Positions 35,260 through 43,487 of a stretch of DNA of 50,552 nucleotides are shown one piece after another. How positions within the stretch are numbered: the first letter of the stretch is position 1; each line of letters starts with the position of its first letter. The stretch lies in assembly GCA_019509985.1 (NCBI GenBank), contig JAEKLF010000055.1:1-50552 (forward strand), read 5' to 3'. A program made the position numbers and the translations under genes. The notes beneath the pieces are model-generated. The model was not told the DNA's origin. It worked only from the letters and a program-made list of their open reading frames with translations, and made no database searches. Source of the DNA: Burkholderiales bacterium (lineage in GTDB: Bacteria > Pseudomonadota > Gammaproteobacteria > Burkholderiales > Burkholderiaceae_C).

Positions 35260-36450
35260 TCAACCCACCACGCTCTGCAGCGTCGAGTTGCGCATCCAGT
35301 CATCCGCCACGACGACGCGGTTGCGGCCTTTCTGCTTGGCCTGGTAGAGGGCCTTGTCGGCCAGGTGCATCAGCGTCTCGGGCGTGTCGGTTTTCGCGGC
35401 CTCGGCGACGCCGGCGGACAGCGTCACGCGCAGCGGCTGGCCGCCGTCGCCCTGCAGCTCCAGCGCCTCCACGGCCAGGCGCACCTGTTCGGCAAGGTGG
35501 CGCGCGCCCGCGGCGCCGGTGGCCGGCAGCACCAGGCCGAACTCCTCGCCGCCCAGGCGCCCCAGCACGTCCGAGCCGCGCAGTCGCGCCCGCGCGCAGG
35601 CCGCCACGGCGCGCAGCACGTTGTCGCCGACGACATGACCATGGCGGTCGTTGACGCGCTTGAAGTGGTCCAGGTCCAGCATGACGAAGCTGACCGGCTG
35701 GCCCTCGCGCCGGCCGCGTTCCAGGGAGTGCGCCAGCAGCGACACGGCCGTGTTGTGGTTGCTGGCGCCGGTCAGGCCGTCGACGCTGGCCAGCTCGCGC
35801 ATCTGGCTGGCCATGCGCTCGAAGCCGGCCAGCACGAAGCCGAAGCCCGCCGCCAGCACGGCCATGAAGGCCAGCATGAAGATGGCGCTGCTCCAGAAGG
35901 CCGCGTCGACGGCGCCAGCCTGCCCCGCGCCCGCCCACCAGGCCGCGTAGGCCACGCGCAGCCACAGCGCCACGCAGGCGAGCAGCAGCATCAACGCGAC
36001 GACGCGAAACGACAGCTCGCAGCGCCAGCCGCGGCGCAGCGCCATCGCGGTGGCCGGCAGCAGCAGCGCCGCCATCGCGGCCGACATGACGCCGGCGCGC
36101 ATCGGCGTCGGCGCATCGAGCACCGCCGGCACCGTCAACGCCGCGGCGGCGAGCAGCCAGTGGTGCCACGCCGGCAACCGGCGGTTGAGCAGATGCCAGC
36201 ACACGGCGGAGGCGAACAGCGCCAGCCCCGCCATCAGCAGCAGGTTGGCGCCCAGCAGCGACAGCCAGCCGGGCAGCCAGGGCCGCAGCGCAAAACACAG
36301 GAAACCGACGCACAGCGCCTGGGCCGCCCAGCCGAGCTGGCGCAGCTCGCTGCGGTTGAGGCCGCCGCGCCCGGCCACCTGCAGCAGCAGCGTCAGCAGG
36401 CCGAAGCCGACCACGAGCATCAGCACCAGCGTAGGCACATGCAAGGTCAT
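35260..36450 (-). CDS. Membrane-bound diguanylate cyclase
   Basis: A 396-residue protein making the second messenger c-di-GMP from two GTP. The N-terminal 225 residues hold about six hydrophobic segments (for example HVPTLVLMLVVGFGLLTLLL and SVVALMLLLACVALW-like stretches) forming an input domain of unknown ligand. The GGDEF domain (about 230-385) is intact: VDGLTGASNHNTAV, MLDLDHFKRVNDRHGHVVGD, active site GGEEF, and the inhibitory RxxD (RGSD) five residues before it. The start at 36450 gives MTLHVPTLV. It is divergent from the lipid kinase gene and likely monocistronic. Confidence 0.92.
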   Translation of the reverse strand: MTLHVPTLVLMLVVGFGLLTLLLQVAGRGGLNRSELRQLGWAAQALCVGFLCFALRPWLPGWLSLLGANLLLMAGLALFASAVCWHLLNRRLPAWHHWLLAAAALTVPAVLDAPTPMRAGVMSAAMAALLLPATAMALRRGWRCELSFRVVALMLLLACVALWLRVAYAAWWAGAGQAGAVDAAFWSSAIFMLAFMAVLAAGFGFVLAGFERMASQMRELASVDGLTGASNHNTAVSLLAHSLERGRREGQPVSFVMLDLDHFKRVNDRHGHVVGDNVLRAVAACARARLRGSDVLGRLGGEEFGLVLPATGAAGARHLAEQVRLAVEALELQGDGGQPLRVTLSAGVAEAAKTDTPETLMHLADKALYQAKQKGRNRVVVADDWMRNSTLQSVVG

Positions 36451-36591
36451 GCGGGTCGGCTCCCGTTCTCGGTTTGCGCAAAGTGTAGGTAGCGCTGCGG
36501 CGCGTCGCCGCCAGGGTCTGCGCCGATGGCGCGCAGATCCTGGCCCGGCTCCAATGCCGAAGTGACCGCCCCTGTCCTGACACCGGCCCTG

Positions 36592-37476
36592 ATGCCTGCG
36601 CTCTGTCTGCTGAACCCGCACGCCGCCAACGGCCGCTGCGCCGCTCTTGCCCAACCGCTGCGCGAGGCCCTGCCCCAGGTGCCGCTGGTGCTGCCCGAGA
36701 ACGTTGCCGCCGCACGCCAGCGCCTGCTGGCCCTGCCCGAGGGCAGCCGCGTCATCGTCGCCGGCGGCGATGGCACGGTGCACCAGCTGCTGCCCGCCCT
36801 GGTCGCGCGCCGGCTGCAGCTGGCCATCCTGCCCGGCGGCACGGGCAACGACCTGGCCCGCGCCCTCGGCCTGGCCCGCATGGGCTGGCGCGAGGCGCTG
36901 GCGCACGCGCAGAGCGCGCCCGCATCGGCCATGGACCTCGGCGAGGTCGCCACGCCCGAGAGCGGTCCGCAGCTCTTCATGTCCAGCCTGACGGCGGGCT
37001 TCGATGCGGCCATCGCCATCCGCGCCCAGTCGGCGCCCAACTGGCTGCGAGGCCAGCCGCGCTACCTATGGGCCACGCTGACCGAAATCGGCCAGCTGCG
37101 CCTGTACCCGCTGCGCGTCGAGGCCGATGGTGTGCTGCTGCACGACGGGCCGATGCTGTTCGCCTCCAGCCTGAACACGCCGAGCTACGGCAGCGGCATG
37201 CCCGCGGCACCCGGTGCCCGCATCGACGACGGCGAGCTGCGGCTGCTGCGTGTCGACGCCTTCGGCCGCCTGGGTACGCTGGCCATGATGCCGCTGCTGC
37301 TGACCGGCCAGCATCTACGCCACAGCCGCATCTCGCTCAGCGGCTTCAAGGCGCTGCGCCTGGCCAGCCCCACGCCGGTGCCGCTGGCCGTGGACGGCGA
37401 GCCCCTGCCTTCGGCCACCGACGTCTCGGTGCGGGTGCGGCCGCTGGCCCTCAGCGTCGTCCGACAGGCGCGATGA
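36592..37476 (+). CDS. YegS/DAGK-like lipid kinase family protein
   Basis: A 294-residue protein of the diacylglycerol kinase catalytic family. The N-terminal domain has LLNPHAANGRCAALAQPLRE, nucleotide motif VAGGDGTVHQLLPAL and LPGGTGNDLARALGL. The C-terminal beta-sandwich contains SSLNTPSYGSGMPAAPGARI and DDGELRLLRVDAF. It likely phosphorylates a membrane lipid such as diacylglycerol. Starts upstream (GTG at 36562) are possible. It is followed 7 bp later by the amino acid deaminase gene. Confidence 0.88.
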   Translation: MPALCLLNPHAANGRCAALAQPLREALPQVPLVLPENVAAARQRLLALPEGSRVIVAGGDGTVHQLLPALVARRLQLAILPGGTGNDLARALGLARMGWREALAHAQSAPASAMDLGEVATPESGPQLFMSSLTAGFDAAIAIRAQSAPNWLRGQPRYLWATLTEIGQLRLYPLRVEADGVLLHDGPMLFASSLNTPSYGSGMPAAPGARIDDGELRLLRVDAFGRLGTLAMMPLLLTGQHLRHSRISLSGFKALRLASPTPVPLAVDGEPLPSATDVSVRVRPLALSVVRQAR

Positions 37477-37483
37477 TGAACGC

Positions 37484-38782
37484 ATGGACCACGACGACAC
37501 CCCTCGCCCCGGCTGGCTGGGCCCCTGGCTGAAGGGCTTTCCGGCGCTGCAGCCGCCGCTGCCGCTGGCCGAGGTGGGCCGCCGCGGCTGGACACTGCGC
37601 GACGCCGGGCTGCCCATGCCGCTGGCCGTGGTGCGGCAGCAGGCGCTGGCCCACAACATCGCCTGGATGCAGGACTTCGCCAACCAGCACGGCGTGCAGC
37701 TCGCGCCGCACGGCAAGACGACGATGAGCCCACAGCTGTTCCGCCGCCAGCTCGACGCCGGCGCCTGGGGGCTGACATTCGCGAACGTGCACCAGCTGCG
37801 CCTGGGCCTGGCCGCCGGTGCGCGCCGCGCGCTGATCGCCAACCAGCTCGTTGGCGCCGCCGAGCTGGCCGAGCTGCTGGACCTGCGCCGCCGCCACGCG
37901 GGCCTGGAGCTGGCCTTCTTCGTCGACTCGCAGGCCCAGCTCGACCGGCTCGCCGCGCACTGGGCCGGGCTCGGCGATAGCGAGGCGCGGGTGGACGTGC
38001 TGATCGAACTGGGCACCTCGCGCTGCGGCCTGCGCGAGCATGGGCCGGCGCTGGCCCTGGCGCGTTCGCTCAAGACCCACCCGGCGCTGCGGCTGCGCGG
38101 CATCGGTTTCTACGAGGGCCTGCAGGTCGTCGGCGAAACCGAGCCCGACCGTGCGCTGATGCAGCAATGGCAGGCACGCGTCGAAGCGCTGCTGGCCGAC
38201 ATCGAGGCCGAAGGCCTGCTGGACGACGACGCTCATCCGCTGTGGCTCAGCGGCGGCGGCTCGGCGCTGTTCGACCTCGTCGCGCCGGTGCTGGCCGGCA
38301 AGCCTGGACAGGCACGTCGATTGGGCCTGCTGCGCTCCGGCTGCTATGTCTGCCACGACCACGAGCATTACGGCCGCTACATGCGCGCGATGGATGAGCG
38401 CCTGGGCACGCCGCTGGGCACGCCCAGCCTGCAGCCGGCGCTGGAGGTCTGGACCCAGGTCCTGTCCTGCTCCGAGCCGGGCCTGGCGCTGCTGAATGCG
38501 GGCCGGCGCGATGTCTCCTTCGACCAGGGCTGGCCGCTGCCGGTCTGGCATCTGCGTGACGACCAACGCGTGGCCGCGCCGGCGGGCTGGCGCGTCACCG
38601 GGCTGAACGACCAGCATGCCTACCTGCGCTGGGATCCGGCCGAATGCGACGGTCCCGCGGTCGGCGAGCGTGTCGCGCTCGGGCCGTCCCACCCCTGCAC
38701 GACCTTCGACAAATGGGCCTGGATGGCCATCGTCGACGAGGACGACCGCGTCGTCGATGCGATCACGACACAGTTCGCCTGA
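37484..38782 (+). CDS. D-serine dehydratase-like (DSD1 family) amino acid deaminase/aldolase
   Basis: A 432-residue fold-type III PLP enzyme. The N-terminal alanine-racemase-like barrel carries the PLP Lys78 in LAPHGKTTMSPQL. The phosphate-binding region lies near LWLSGGGSALFDLV. The C-terminal beta domain ends with ALGPSHPCTTFDKWAWM, whose His and Cys are the zinc ligands of eukaryotic-type D-serine dehydratase and D-threonine aldolase. The reaction is therefore deamination of D-serine or cleavage of a beta-hydroxy D-amino acid; sequence alone does not separate these. It sits between the lipid kinase (7 bp) and lactonase (2 bp) genes in one operon. Confidence 0.85.
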   Translation: MDHDDTPRPGWLGPWLKGFPALQPPLPLAEVGRRGWTLRDAGLPMPLAVVRQQALAHNIAWMQDFANQHGVQLAPHGKTTMSPQLFRRQLDAGAWGLTFANVHQLRLGLAAGARRALIANQLVGAAELAELLDLRRRHAGLELAFFVDSQAQLDRLAAHWAGLGDSEARVDVLIELGTSRCGLREHGPALALARSLKTHPALRLRGIGFYEGLQVVGETEPDRALMQQWQARVEALLADIEAEGLLDDDAHPLWLSGGGSALFDLVAPVLAGKPGQARRLGLLRSGCYVCHDHEHYGRYMRAMDERLGTPLGTPSLQPALEVWTQVLSCSEPGLALLNAGRRDVSFDQGWPLPVWHLRDDQRVAAPAGWRVTGLNDQHAYLRWDPAECDGPAVGERVALGPSHPCTTFDKWAWMAIVDEDDRVVDAITTQFA

Positions 38783-38784
38783 CG

Positions 38785-39897
38785 ATGAAGCGCCGCCATC
38801 TGCTGAGCCTGTCCGCCGCCGCCCTGATGCCCGCCACCGCTGCCACTCCTTCACCCGGCTTCCTGCACGTCGGCAGCTACGCGCCGCTGGGCCAGGGCCT
38901 GTACAGCTTTGCCATCGCGGCCGATGGCGAACTGCAGCCGCTGGGCCTGACGCCGAATGCCAACAGCCCGACCTGGCTGGCGACGGATGGCCGGCGCGTC
39001 TACGCGGCCGAGGAAGGTCGCGACCATGTCGCCGTCTATGCGCAGGACTCCGCAGGCAGCCTCGAACTCTTGCAGCGCCTGCCCAGCGGCGGCAAGGGGC
39101 CGGTGCATCTGTCCCTGAGCGCCGGTCGCCTCTGGGTCGCCCACTACGGCGACGCCCGCTTTGCCGCGCTGCCCCTGCAGGCCGATGGCCGCCTCGGCCC
39201 GGCCGAGACCTGGCCCGGCTGCAGCCGCACCGATTGCCGCCCCGGCCCCGGGCAAGCCCTGAAGCGCCCGCCCGGCAGCCAGGCCAGCAGCGGCCACGAT
39301 GCGCCGCATGCCCACATGATCCAGGCCAGCCCCGACGGCCGCTGGCTCCTCGGCACCGACCTGGGTCGCGACCGGCTGCTCGTCTGGCCGCTGACGGCGG
39401 GCACGCCCGACGCGCCAGAGCGCGAGCTCGCGCTCAGCCCCGGCTCCGGGCCGCGGCACTTCGTCTTCCATCCCGACGACGCGCGCCGGGTCTATGTGCT
39501 GCAGGAAGAGTCCTCCACGTTATCGACCATCGAACTGACGACGGACGGGCCCCGCCTGCTCGACGAAATCTCCGTGCTGCCGGCCGGCTTTGCGGGCACC
39601 AGCTACGCGTCCGGCCTGCTCGTCGCGCCGGACGGCCGGCATCTGTACGCGCTGAACCGCCTGCACGACAGTCTGGCCGTGCTCTCGCTGGCTGACGCGC
39701 GTCAGCCCCGCCTGCTGGACCACCACTGGGTGCACGGCAGCTACCCGCGCAGCGCCTGCCGCGCCGGCAGCCATCTCTACGTCTGCAACCAGCGCAGCGA
39801 CCAGCTCAGCCATTTCGACCTGAGCCGGCCCGAGGCGCCACGCTTCACGGGGCGGCAGACCGCCGTGCCCAGCCCCGCTGGCGCTTGTTCGCTGTAG
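38785..39897 (+). CDS. Secreted lactonase-type beta-propeller protein
   Basis: A 370-residue protein with a signal peptide (MKRRHLLSLSAAALMPATA, Tat-less) and the repeated blade pattern of the 6-phosphogluconolactonase/YbhE seven-bladed propeller: FLHVGSYAPLGQGLYSFAI, NSPTWLATDGRRVYAAEEG, KGPVHLSLSAGRLWVAHYGD, PHAHMIQASPDGRWLLGTDL, SGPRHFVFHPDDARRVYVLQ. It is likely a periplasmic lactonase, although the substrate may differ from 6-phosphogluconolactone given the export signal. The TAG stop (39895-39897) is made of the first bases of an inverted-repeat element, so the native C-terminus may have been altered slightly. Confidence 0.88.
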   Translation: MKRRHLLSLSAAALMPATAATPSPGFLHVGSYAPLGQGLYSFAIAADGELQPLGLTPNANSPTWLATDGRRVYAAEEGRDHVAVYAQDSAGSLELLQRLPSGGKGPVHLSLSAGRLWVAHYGDARFAALPLQADGRLGPAETWPGCSRTDCRPGPGQALKRPPGSQASSGHDAPHAHMIQASPDGRWLLGTDLGRDRLLVWPLTAGTPDAPERELALSPGSGPRHFVFHPDDARRVYVLQEESSTLSTIELTTDGPRLLDEISVLPAGFAGTSYASGLLVAPDGRHLYALNRLHDSLAVLSLADARQPRLLDHHWVHGSYPRSACRAGSHLYVCNQRSDQLSHFDLSRPEAPRFTGRQTAVPSPAGACSL

Positions 39898-40115
39898 GGC
39901 CTGCTCGCCCTACGGCAACGGGCCGCGTTGTGGCCGGCAAGATCTTGAACGTCGGTTCGCGCGTTCCGGCCACAACCCTTCGGGAAGGCCGGCCGCCAAG
40001 GCCCACTCGGCGTTGCATCGCTTGCTCGCACATGAGTGCGAGTGGCGCGCTGCGCCTTGATTAGGCCTTGGCGGCCGGCCTTCGCGACCCATTGCCATAG
40101 GGCGAACAGGCCCTA
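39895..40115. mobile_element. MITE-like element with 28-bp terminal inverted repeats
   Basis: The left end 39895-39922 and right end 40088-40115 are inverted repeats matching at 25 of 28 positions. Both ends begin with TA followed by GGGCC, consistent with TA target duplication of IS630/Tc1-type elements. Inside are three further perfect inverted repeats: 39927-39937 with 39966-39976 (11 bp), 39985-40003 with 40064-40082 (19 bp) and 40025-40042 (7 bp stem). There is no open reading frame. All three mismatches in the ends would be G-U pairs in minus-strand RNA. It spans from the lactonase stop codon to 10 bases before the creA ATG. Confidence 0.7.
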
Positions 40116-40125
40116 GACTGGGCCG

Positions 40126-40593
40126 ATGAAGCAAGCCCCTGTCCTCCTGCTGCTCGCCGCCACGGCCCTGGCCCGCGCCGAACCCATCGGCGCCGTCGAC
40201 ACCGCCTTCAAGCTGATCGGCCCCGATCACAAGATCGTCGTCGACGCCTACGACGACCCCAAGGTGGGCGGCGTGGCCTGCTATGTGTCGCGGGCCAAGA
40301 CCGGCGGCATCAAGGGCGCCATCGGCCTGGCCGAGGACAAGTCCGAGGCCTCCATCGCCTGCCGCCAGGTCGGTCCCATCACCATCAAGCAGCCGCTGCC
40401 GCACCAGGAGGAGGTGTTCAGCGAACGCATCTCCCTGGTCTTCAAGCGGCTGCGCATCGTGCGCATGGTGGACCTGCAGCGCAATACGCTGGTCTACCTG
40501 ACCTACTCCGACCGCCTCATCGACGGCTCGCCGCAGAACAGCATCACGGCAGTGCCCGTCGGCCGCGAGACGCCCATCCCCCTCAAGCCATGA
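40126..40593 (+). CDS. creA: CreA family protein
   Basis: A 155-residue exported protein with a signal peptide ending ATALARA. It has the CreA body: [59 protein letters not shown] and [20 protein letters not shown]. In E. coli creA heads the creABCD region, but its biochemical role is unknown. The gene starts only 10 bp after the MITE-like element and has no clear ribosome site, so the element probably replaced the native leader. Its stop overlaps the next ATG by 4 bases. Confidence 0.92.
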   Translation: MKQAPVLLLLAATALARAEPIGAVDTAFKLIGPDHKIVVDAYDDPKVGGVACYVSRAKTGGIKGAIGLAEDKSEASIACRQVGPITIKQPLPHQEEVFSERISLVFKRLRIVRMVDLQRNTLVYLTYSDRLIDGSPQNSITAVPVGRETPIPLKP

Positions 40594-41747
40594 GCTTTGT
40601 CGAAGCCCTGTACGCGCTGATGCCGATGCAGGCGCTGGCCGCGGCGCTGGTGCTGATCACGCTGGTCGGCTGGCGCGGCGCCAATGCCGGCGGGCGCTGG
40701 GCCCAGGTCGGCATGGTGGCACTGGCGCTGGGCCTGGCGCTGCTGAGCCCGGCCCTCGACGGCCGCTTCACCGCCCCGCATGGCCTGCACAGCGTGGGTG
40801 TCGGCGCGATCAGTCTGGGCCTGTCGGCGCTGTGGTGGGCGTTGGGCCTGTGGCTGACGCCGCGCCCGGGGCGCTGGGTGATGGCCGCGACGCCCGTGGC
40901 GCTGACCGCCGCGCATGCACTGCTGTGGAATGACCGCGCGGCAGCGCAGACACTGGCCGATGTCGTGCTCGGTGCCCAGCTCGCCTGGCTGGGCGTGGCG
41001 CTGACGCTGCCTGGCCGCAGCGCGGTGCTGCAGGGCCTGAACAGCCGGCGCTGGCGGCTGCTCGGCCTGGCCGCCGTGCTGCCGCTGCTCGCCGCCATGC
41101 TGTGCCGCGCGGCGGCCTGGCTGCTCGGCGGCAACGGGCCCTGGCCCGATCTGCTGCTGGCCCTGACCGGCCAGCTCGCGCTGCTGCTCAGCCTGCCGAT
41201 GCTGCTGCTGGCCTGGCGCGGCCAGACGGAGGCCGAGCTGGCGCGTCTGGCCCAGACCGACGGCCTGACCGGCCTGACCGACCGCGCTGCGTTCACGACG
41301 CGCTCGGTCGACCTGATCTCGATGGCGCGCCGCTACGACGAGCCGCTGGCCCTGGTCGTGCTGGACCTGGACGACTTCGCGACGCTGCAGGCCGAGCAGG
41401 GCATGGACTTTGCCGACCATGCGCTGGCTCTGTTCGCCAGCTGCGTGCAGGCGCAGATGCGCCTGGGCGACCTGGCCGGGCGGCTGGCCGGCGAGCAGTT
41501 CGGCGTGTTGATGGCGCGCTGCCTGCCCGAAGGCCCGCAGGCACTGGACCTGCGCCTGCGCACGGCCCTGGCCACGCGCGCGCCGGCCGAGCTGGGCATG
41601 AACCTGTCCTTCAGCGCCGGCTGGGCCAAGCTGCGCCCGGGCGATCGCGGCCTGCCCGACCTGCAGCGCCGCGCCGAGACGGCCGTCTACGAGGCCAAGC
41701 GCGCCGGCAAGGGGCAGCTGATGGCCGAACCGGGAGTCGCAGATTGA
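40590..41747 (+). CDS. Membrane protein with degenerate GGDEF domain
   Basis: A 385-residue protein. The N-terminal 210 residues contain about six hydrophobic segments. The C-terminal GGDEF-fold domain starts at [15 protein letters not shown]. The active site reads AGEQF (300-304) instead of GG(D/E)EF, and the NDxxGHxxGD-type GTP-binding segment is replaced by [14 protein letters not shown], so cyclase activity is unlikely. The inhibitory c-di-GMP-binding RxxD is kept (Arg291-Asp294, RLGD) at the normal five-residue spacing. It may therefore be a c-di-GMP receptor. It is translationally coupled to creA by ATGA. Confidence 0.85.
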   Translation: MSFVEALYALMPMQALAAALVLITLVGWRGANAGGRWAQVGMVALALGLALLSPALDGRFTAPHGLHSVGVGAISLGLSALWWALGLWLTPRPGRWVMAATPVALTAAHALLWNDRAAAQTLADVVLGAQLAWLGVALTLPGRSAVLQGLNSRRWRLLGLAAVLPLLAAMLCRAAAWLLGGNGPWPDLLLALTGQLALLLSLPMLLLAWRGQTEAELARLAQTDGLTGLTDRAAFTTRSVDLISMARRYDEPLALVVLDLDDFATLQAEQGMDFADHALALFASCVQAQMRLGDLAGRLAGEQFGVLMARCLPEGPQALDLRLRTALATRAPAELGMNLSFSAGWAKLRPGDRGLPDLQRRAETAVYEAKRAGKGQLMAEPGVAD

Positions 41748-41751
41748 CATG

Positions 41752-41872
41752 AAGCCCCTCGTCCAAGGCAGGCCTTGGCCGGTCCCCCCGAGAGGACGGC
41801 GATGCTTGCGGCCTCGAGCCGCAAGCACATCGCCTCGACGGGCCGGCTTGGGAGCGGCCCGGCGCTCGGCCC
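41752..41872 (+). repeat. Structured intergenic repeat, copy C
   Basis: This is the third copy of the element at 16990 and 35113. It has a GGTCC...GGAC hairpin with one mismatch, GGCGATG/CATCGCC enclosing TTGCGGC-CTCGA-GCCGCAA, then GGCTTGGGAGCGGCCCGGCG. Unlike the other two it lies between genes in the same direction, so it is not simply a convergent terminator. Confidence 0.8.
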
Positions 41873-41894
41873 TCAATCGCCACGGATCTCTGAG

Positions 41895-43487
41895 ATGACC
41901 ACGCAAGACAACCTCGTCGACGACTGGGTCGGCCACAACCTGCTCAGCACCGACCCCGCGCTGCTGGCCGCGCTGCGCAGTGCCGCGCCGCAGGCCGTCG
42001 AGCCGCTGAGCCGCTATGGCGCCGAACTCGGCAGCGCCGAGACCGCGCAGCTCGCCCGCGACGCCAACCGCCTCGGTCCCACGCTGCGCCAGCTCGACGC
42101 CCGCGGCCGCCGCGTCGACCTGGTCGACTTCCACCCGGCCTGGCATGCGCTGCTGGCCATGTACCGCCGCCAGGGCCTGGTCGCCGACGTCTTCGCGACC
42201 GACACGCCCGGCCGCTGGGCGGCATTTGCCGCCGGCTGCTATCTGCATGGCCAGGTCGAGGCCGGGTCGCTGTGCCCGGCGACGATGACGCAGGCTGCCA
42301 TCCCCGTGCTGGCCAAGCAGCCCGAGCTGTTCGCGCCGCTGCGCGACAAGTTCTTCAGCCGTGAGCACGACCCGCGCGAAGCGCCCATCGCCGACAAGGC
42401 CTCGATCTGGGTCGGCATGGGCATGACCGAGAAGCAGGGCGGCTCCGACTTGCGTCGCGTGACGACCGAGGCCGTCGAGCAGCCCGACGGCAGCCATGCG
42501 ATCACCGGCCACAAGTGGTTCTTCTCGGCGCCCAGCAGCGACGCCCACCTCGTGCTGGCGCGCACCGAAGCCGGCCCGACCTGCTTCTGGCTGCCGCGCT
42601 ACACGCCCGACGGCGCGCGCAACGCCATCCACGTGATGCGCCTGAAGGACAAGCTCGGTAACCGCAGCAACGCCAGCAGCGAGGTCGAGTTCCACGGCGC
42701 CTGGGCCCGTCGCCTGGGCGACGAGGGCCGCGGCATCCCGACGCTGATCGAGATGGCCGGCTACACGCGGCTGAACTGCGTCATCGGCAGCGCAGCCTTG
42801 CTGCGTGCGGGCTTCGTGCAGGCCCTGCACAACGCCCGCGAGCGCCAAGCCTTCGGCCGGCACCTCGCCGAGCAGCCGCTGATGCAGACTGTGCTGACCG
42901 ACCTCGCGCTGGAAAGCGAAGCCGCGATGCGGCTGATGCTGCGCCTGGCGCGCGGCTTCGAGCAGGGCGAGCCGGGCTGGCAGCGGCTGATGACGCCGGC
43001 CGCCAAGCTCTGGGTCTGCAAGCGCGCCGTCGAGTGCAGCGGCGAGGCGATGGAGCTGCTCGGCGGCAACGGCTATGTCGAAGACGGCGTGCTGGCGCGC
43101 CTGTACCGCGAGGCGCCGGTCAACTCCATCTGGGAAGGCTCGGGCAATGTGATGGCCCTGGACGTGCTGCGCGCCGTGGCCCGAGAGCCGGATGTGGCCA
43201 TGGCCTTGCTCGACGAGTTCGCTGCGAGCACCGACGCGCCGGTCAGCGCCGAGGCGCAGGCCCTGCGACAGCTGCTCACCGGCGACCCCGCCACACTGGA
43301 GGCCCAGGCCCGCCGCGTCGCGCAAGGCCTGGTGCTGTGCGCGCAGGCGATGCTGATGCGCGAGCAGTCGTCCACCGCCGCGGCCGACGCCTTCATCGCC
43401 ACACGCTTCGGCGGCGCCGGCCGCCTCATCGGCACCCAGGCCGTGCCGCAGGCGGCGCGGATCCTGGACGCGGCGCTGGCGGGCTGA
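41895..43487 (+). CDS. AidB-like acyl-CoA dehydrogenase family protein
   Basis: A 530-residue protein, close to the 541 of E. coli AidB and much longer than metabolic acyl-CoA dehydrogenases. Markers are VGMGMTEKQGGSDLRRVTTE, HKWFFSAPSSDAHLVLART, MRLKDKLGNRSNASSEVEFH, ERQAFGRHLAEQPLMQTVLT and NSIWEGSGNVMALDVLRAVA, followed by the extra C-terminal helical region. AidB binds DNA and flavin and is induced by alkylation damage; its enzymatic role is unclear. Related proteins are often labelled isovaleryl-CoA dehydrogenase. Its stop abuts that of the next gene on the opposite strand. Confidence 0.9.
   Translation: MTTQDNLVDDWVGHNLLSTDPALLAALRSAAPQAVEPLSRYGAELGSAETAQLARDANRLGPTLRQLDARGRRVDLVDFHPAWHALLAMYRRQGLVADVFATDTPGRWAAFAAGCYLHGQVEAGSLCPATMTQAAIPVLAKQPELFAPLRDKFFSREHDPREAPIADKASIWVGMGMTEKQGGSDLRRVTTEAVEQPDGSHAITGHKWFFSAPSSDAHLVLARTEAGPTCFWLPRYTPDGARNAIHVMRLKDKLGNRSNASSEVEFHGAWARRLGDEGRGIPTLIEMAGYTRLNCVIGSAALLRAGFVQALHNARERQAFGRHLAEQPLMQTVLTDLALESEAAMRLMLRLARGFEQGEPGWQRLMTPAAKLWVCKRAVECSGEAMELLGGNGYVEDGVLARLYREAPVNSIWEGSGNVMALDVLRAVAREPDVAMALLDEFAASTDAPVSAEAQALRQLLTGDPATLEAQARRVAQGLVLCAQAMLMREQSSTAAADAFIATRFGGAGRLIGTQAVPQAARILDAALAG

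Noticed and set aside
40503..43325. A 940-codon minus-strand open frame across the GGDEF and AidB-like genes
   Set aside because: The sequence is low-complexity Gln/Arg/Ala/His-rich and lies opposite two recognised genes. It is a by-product of codon bias.
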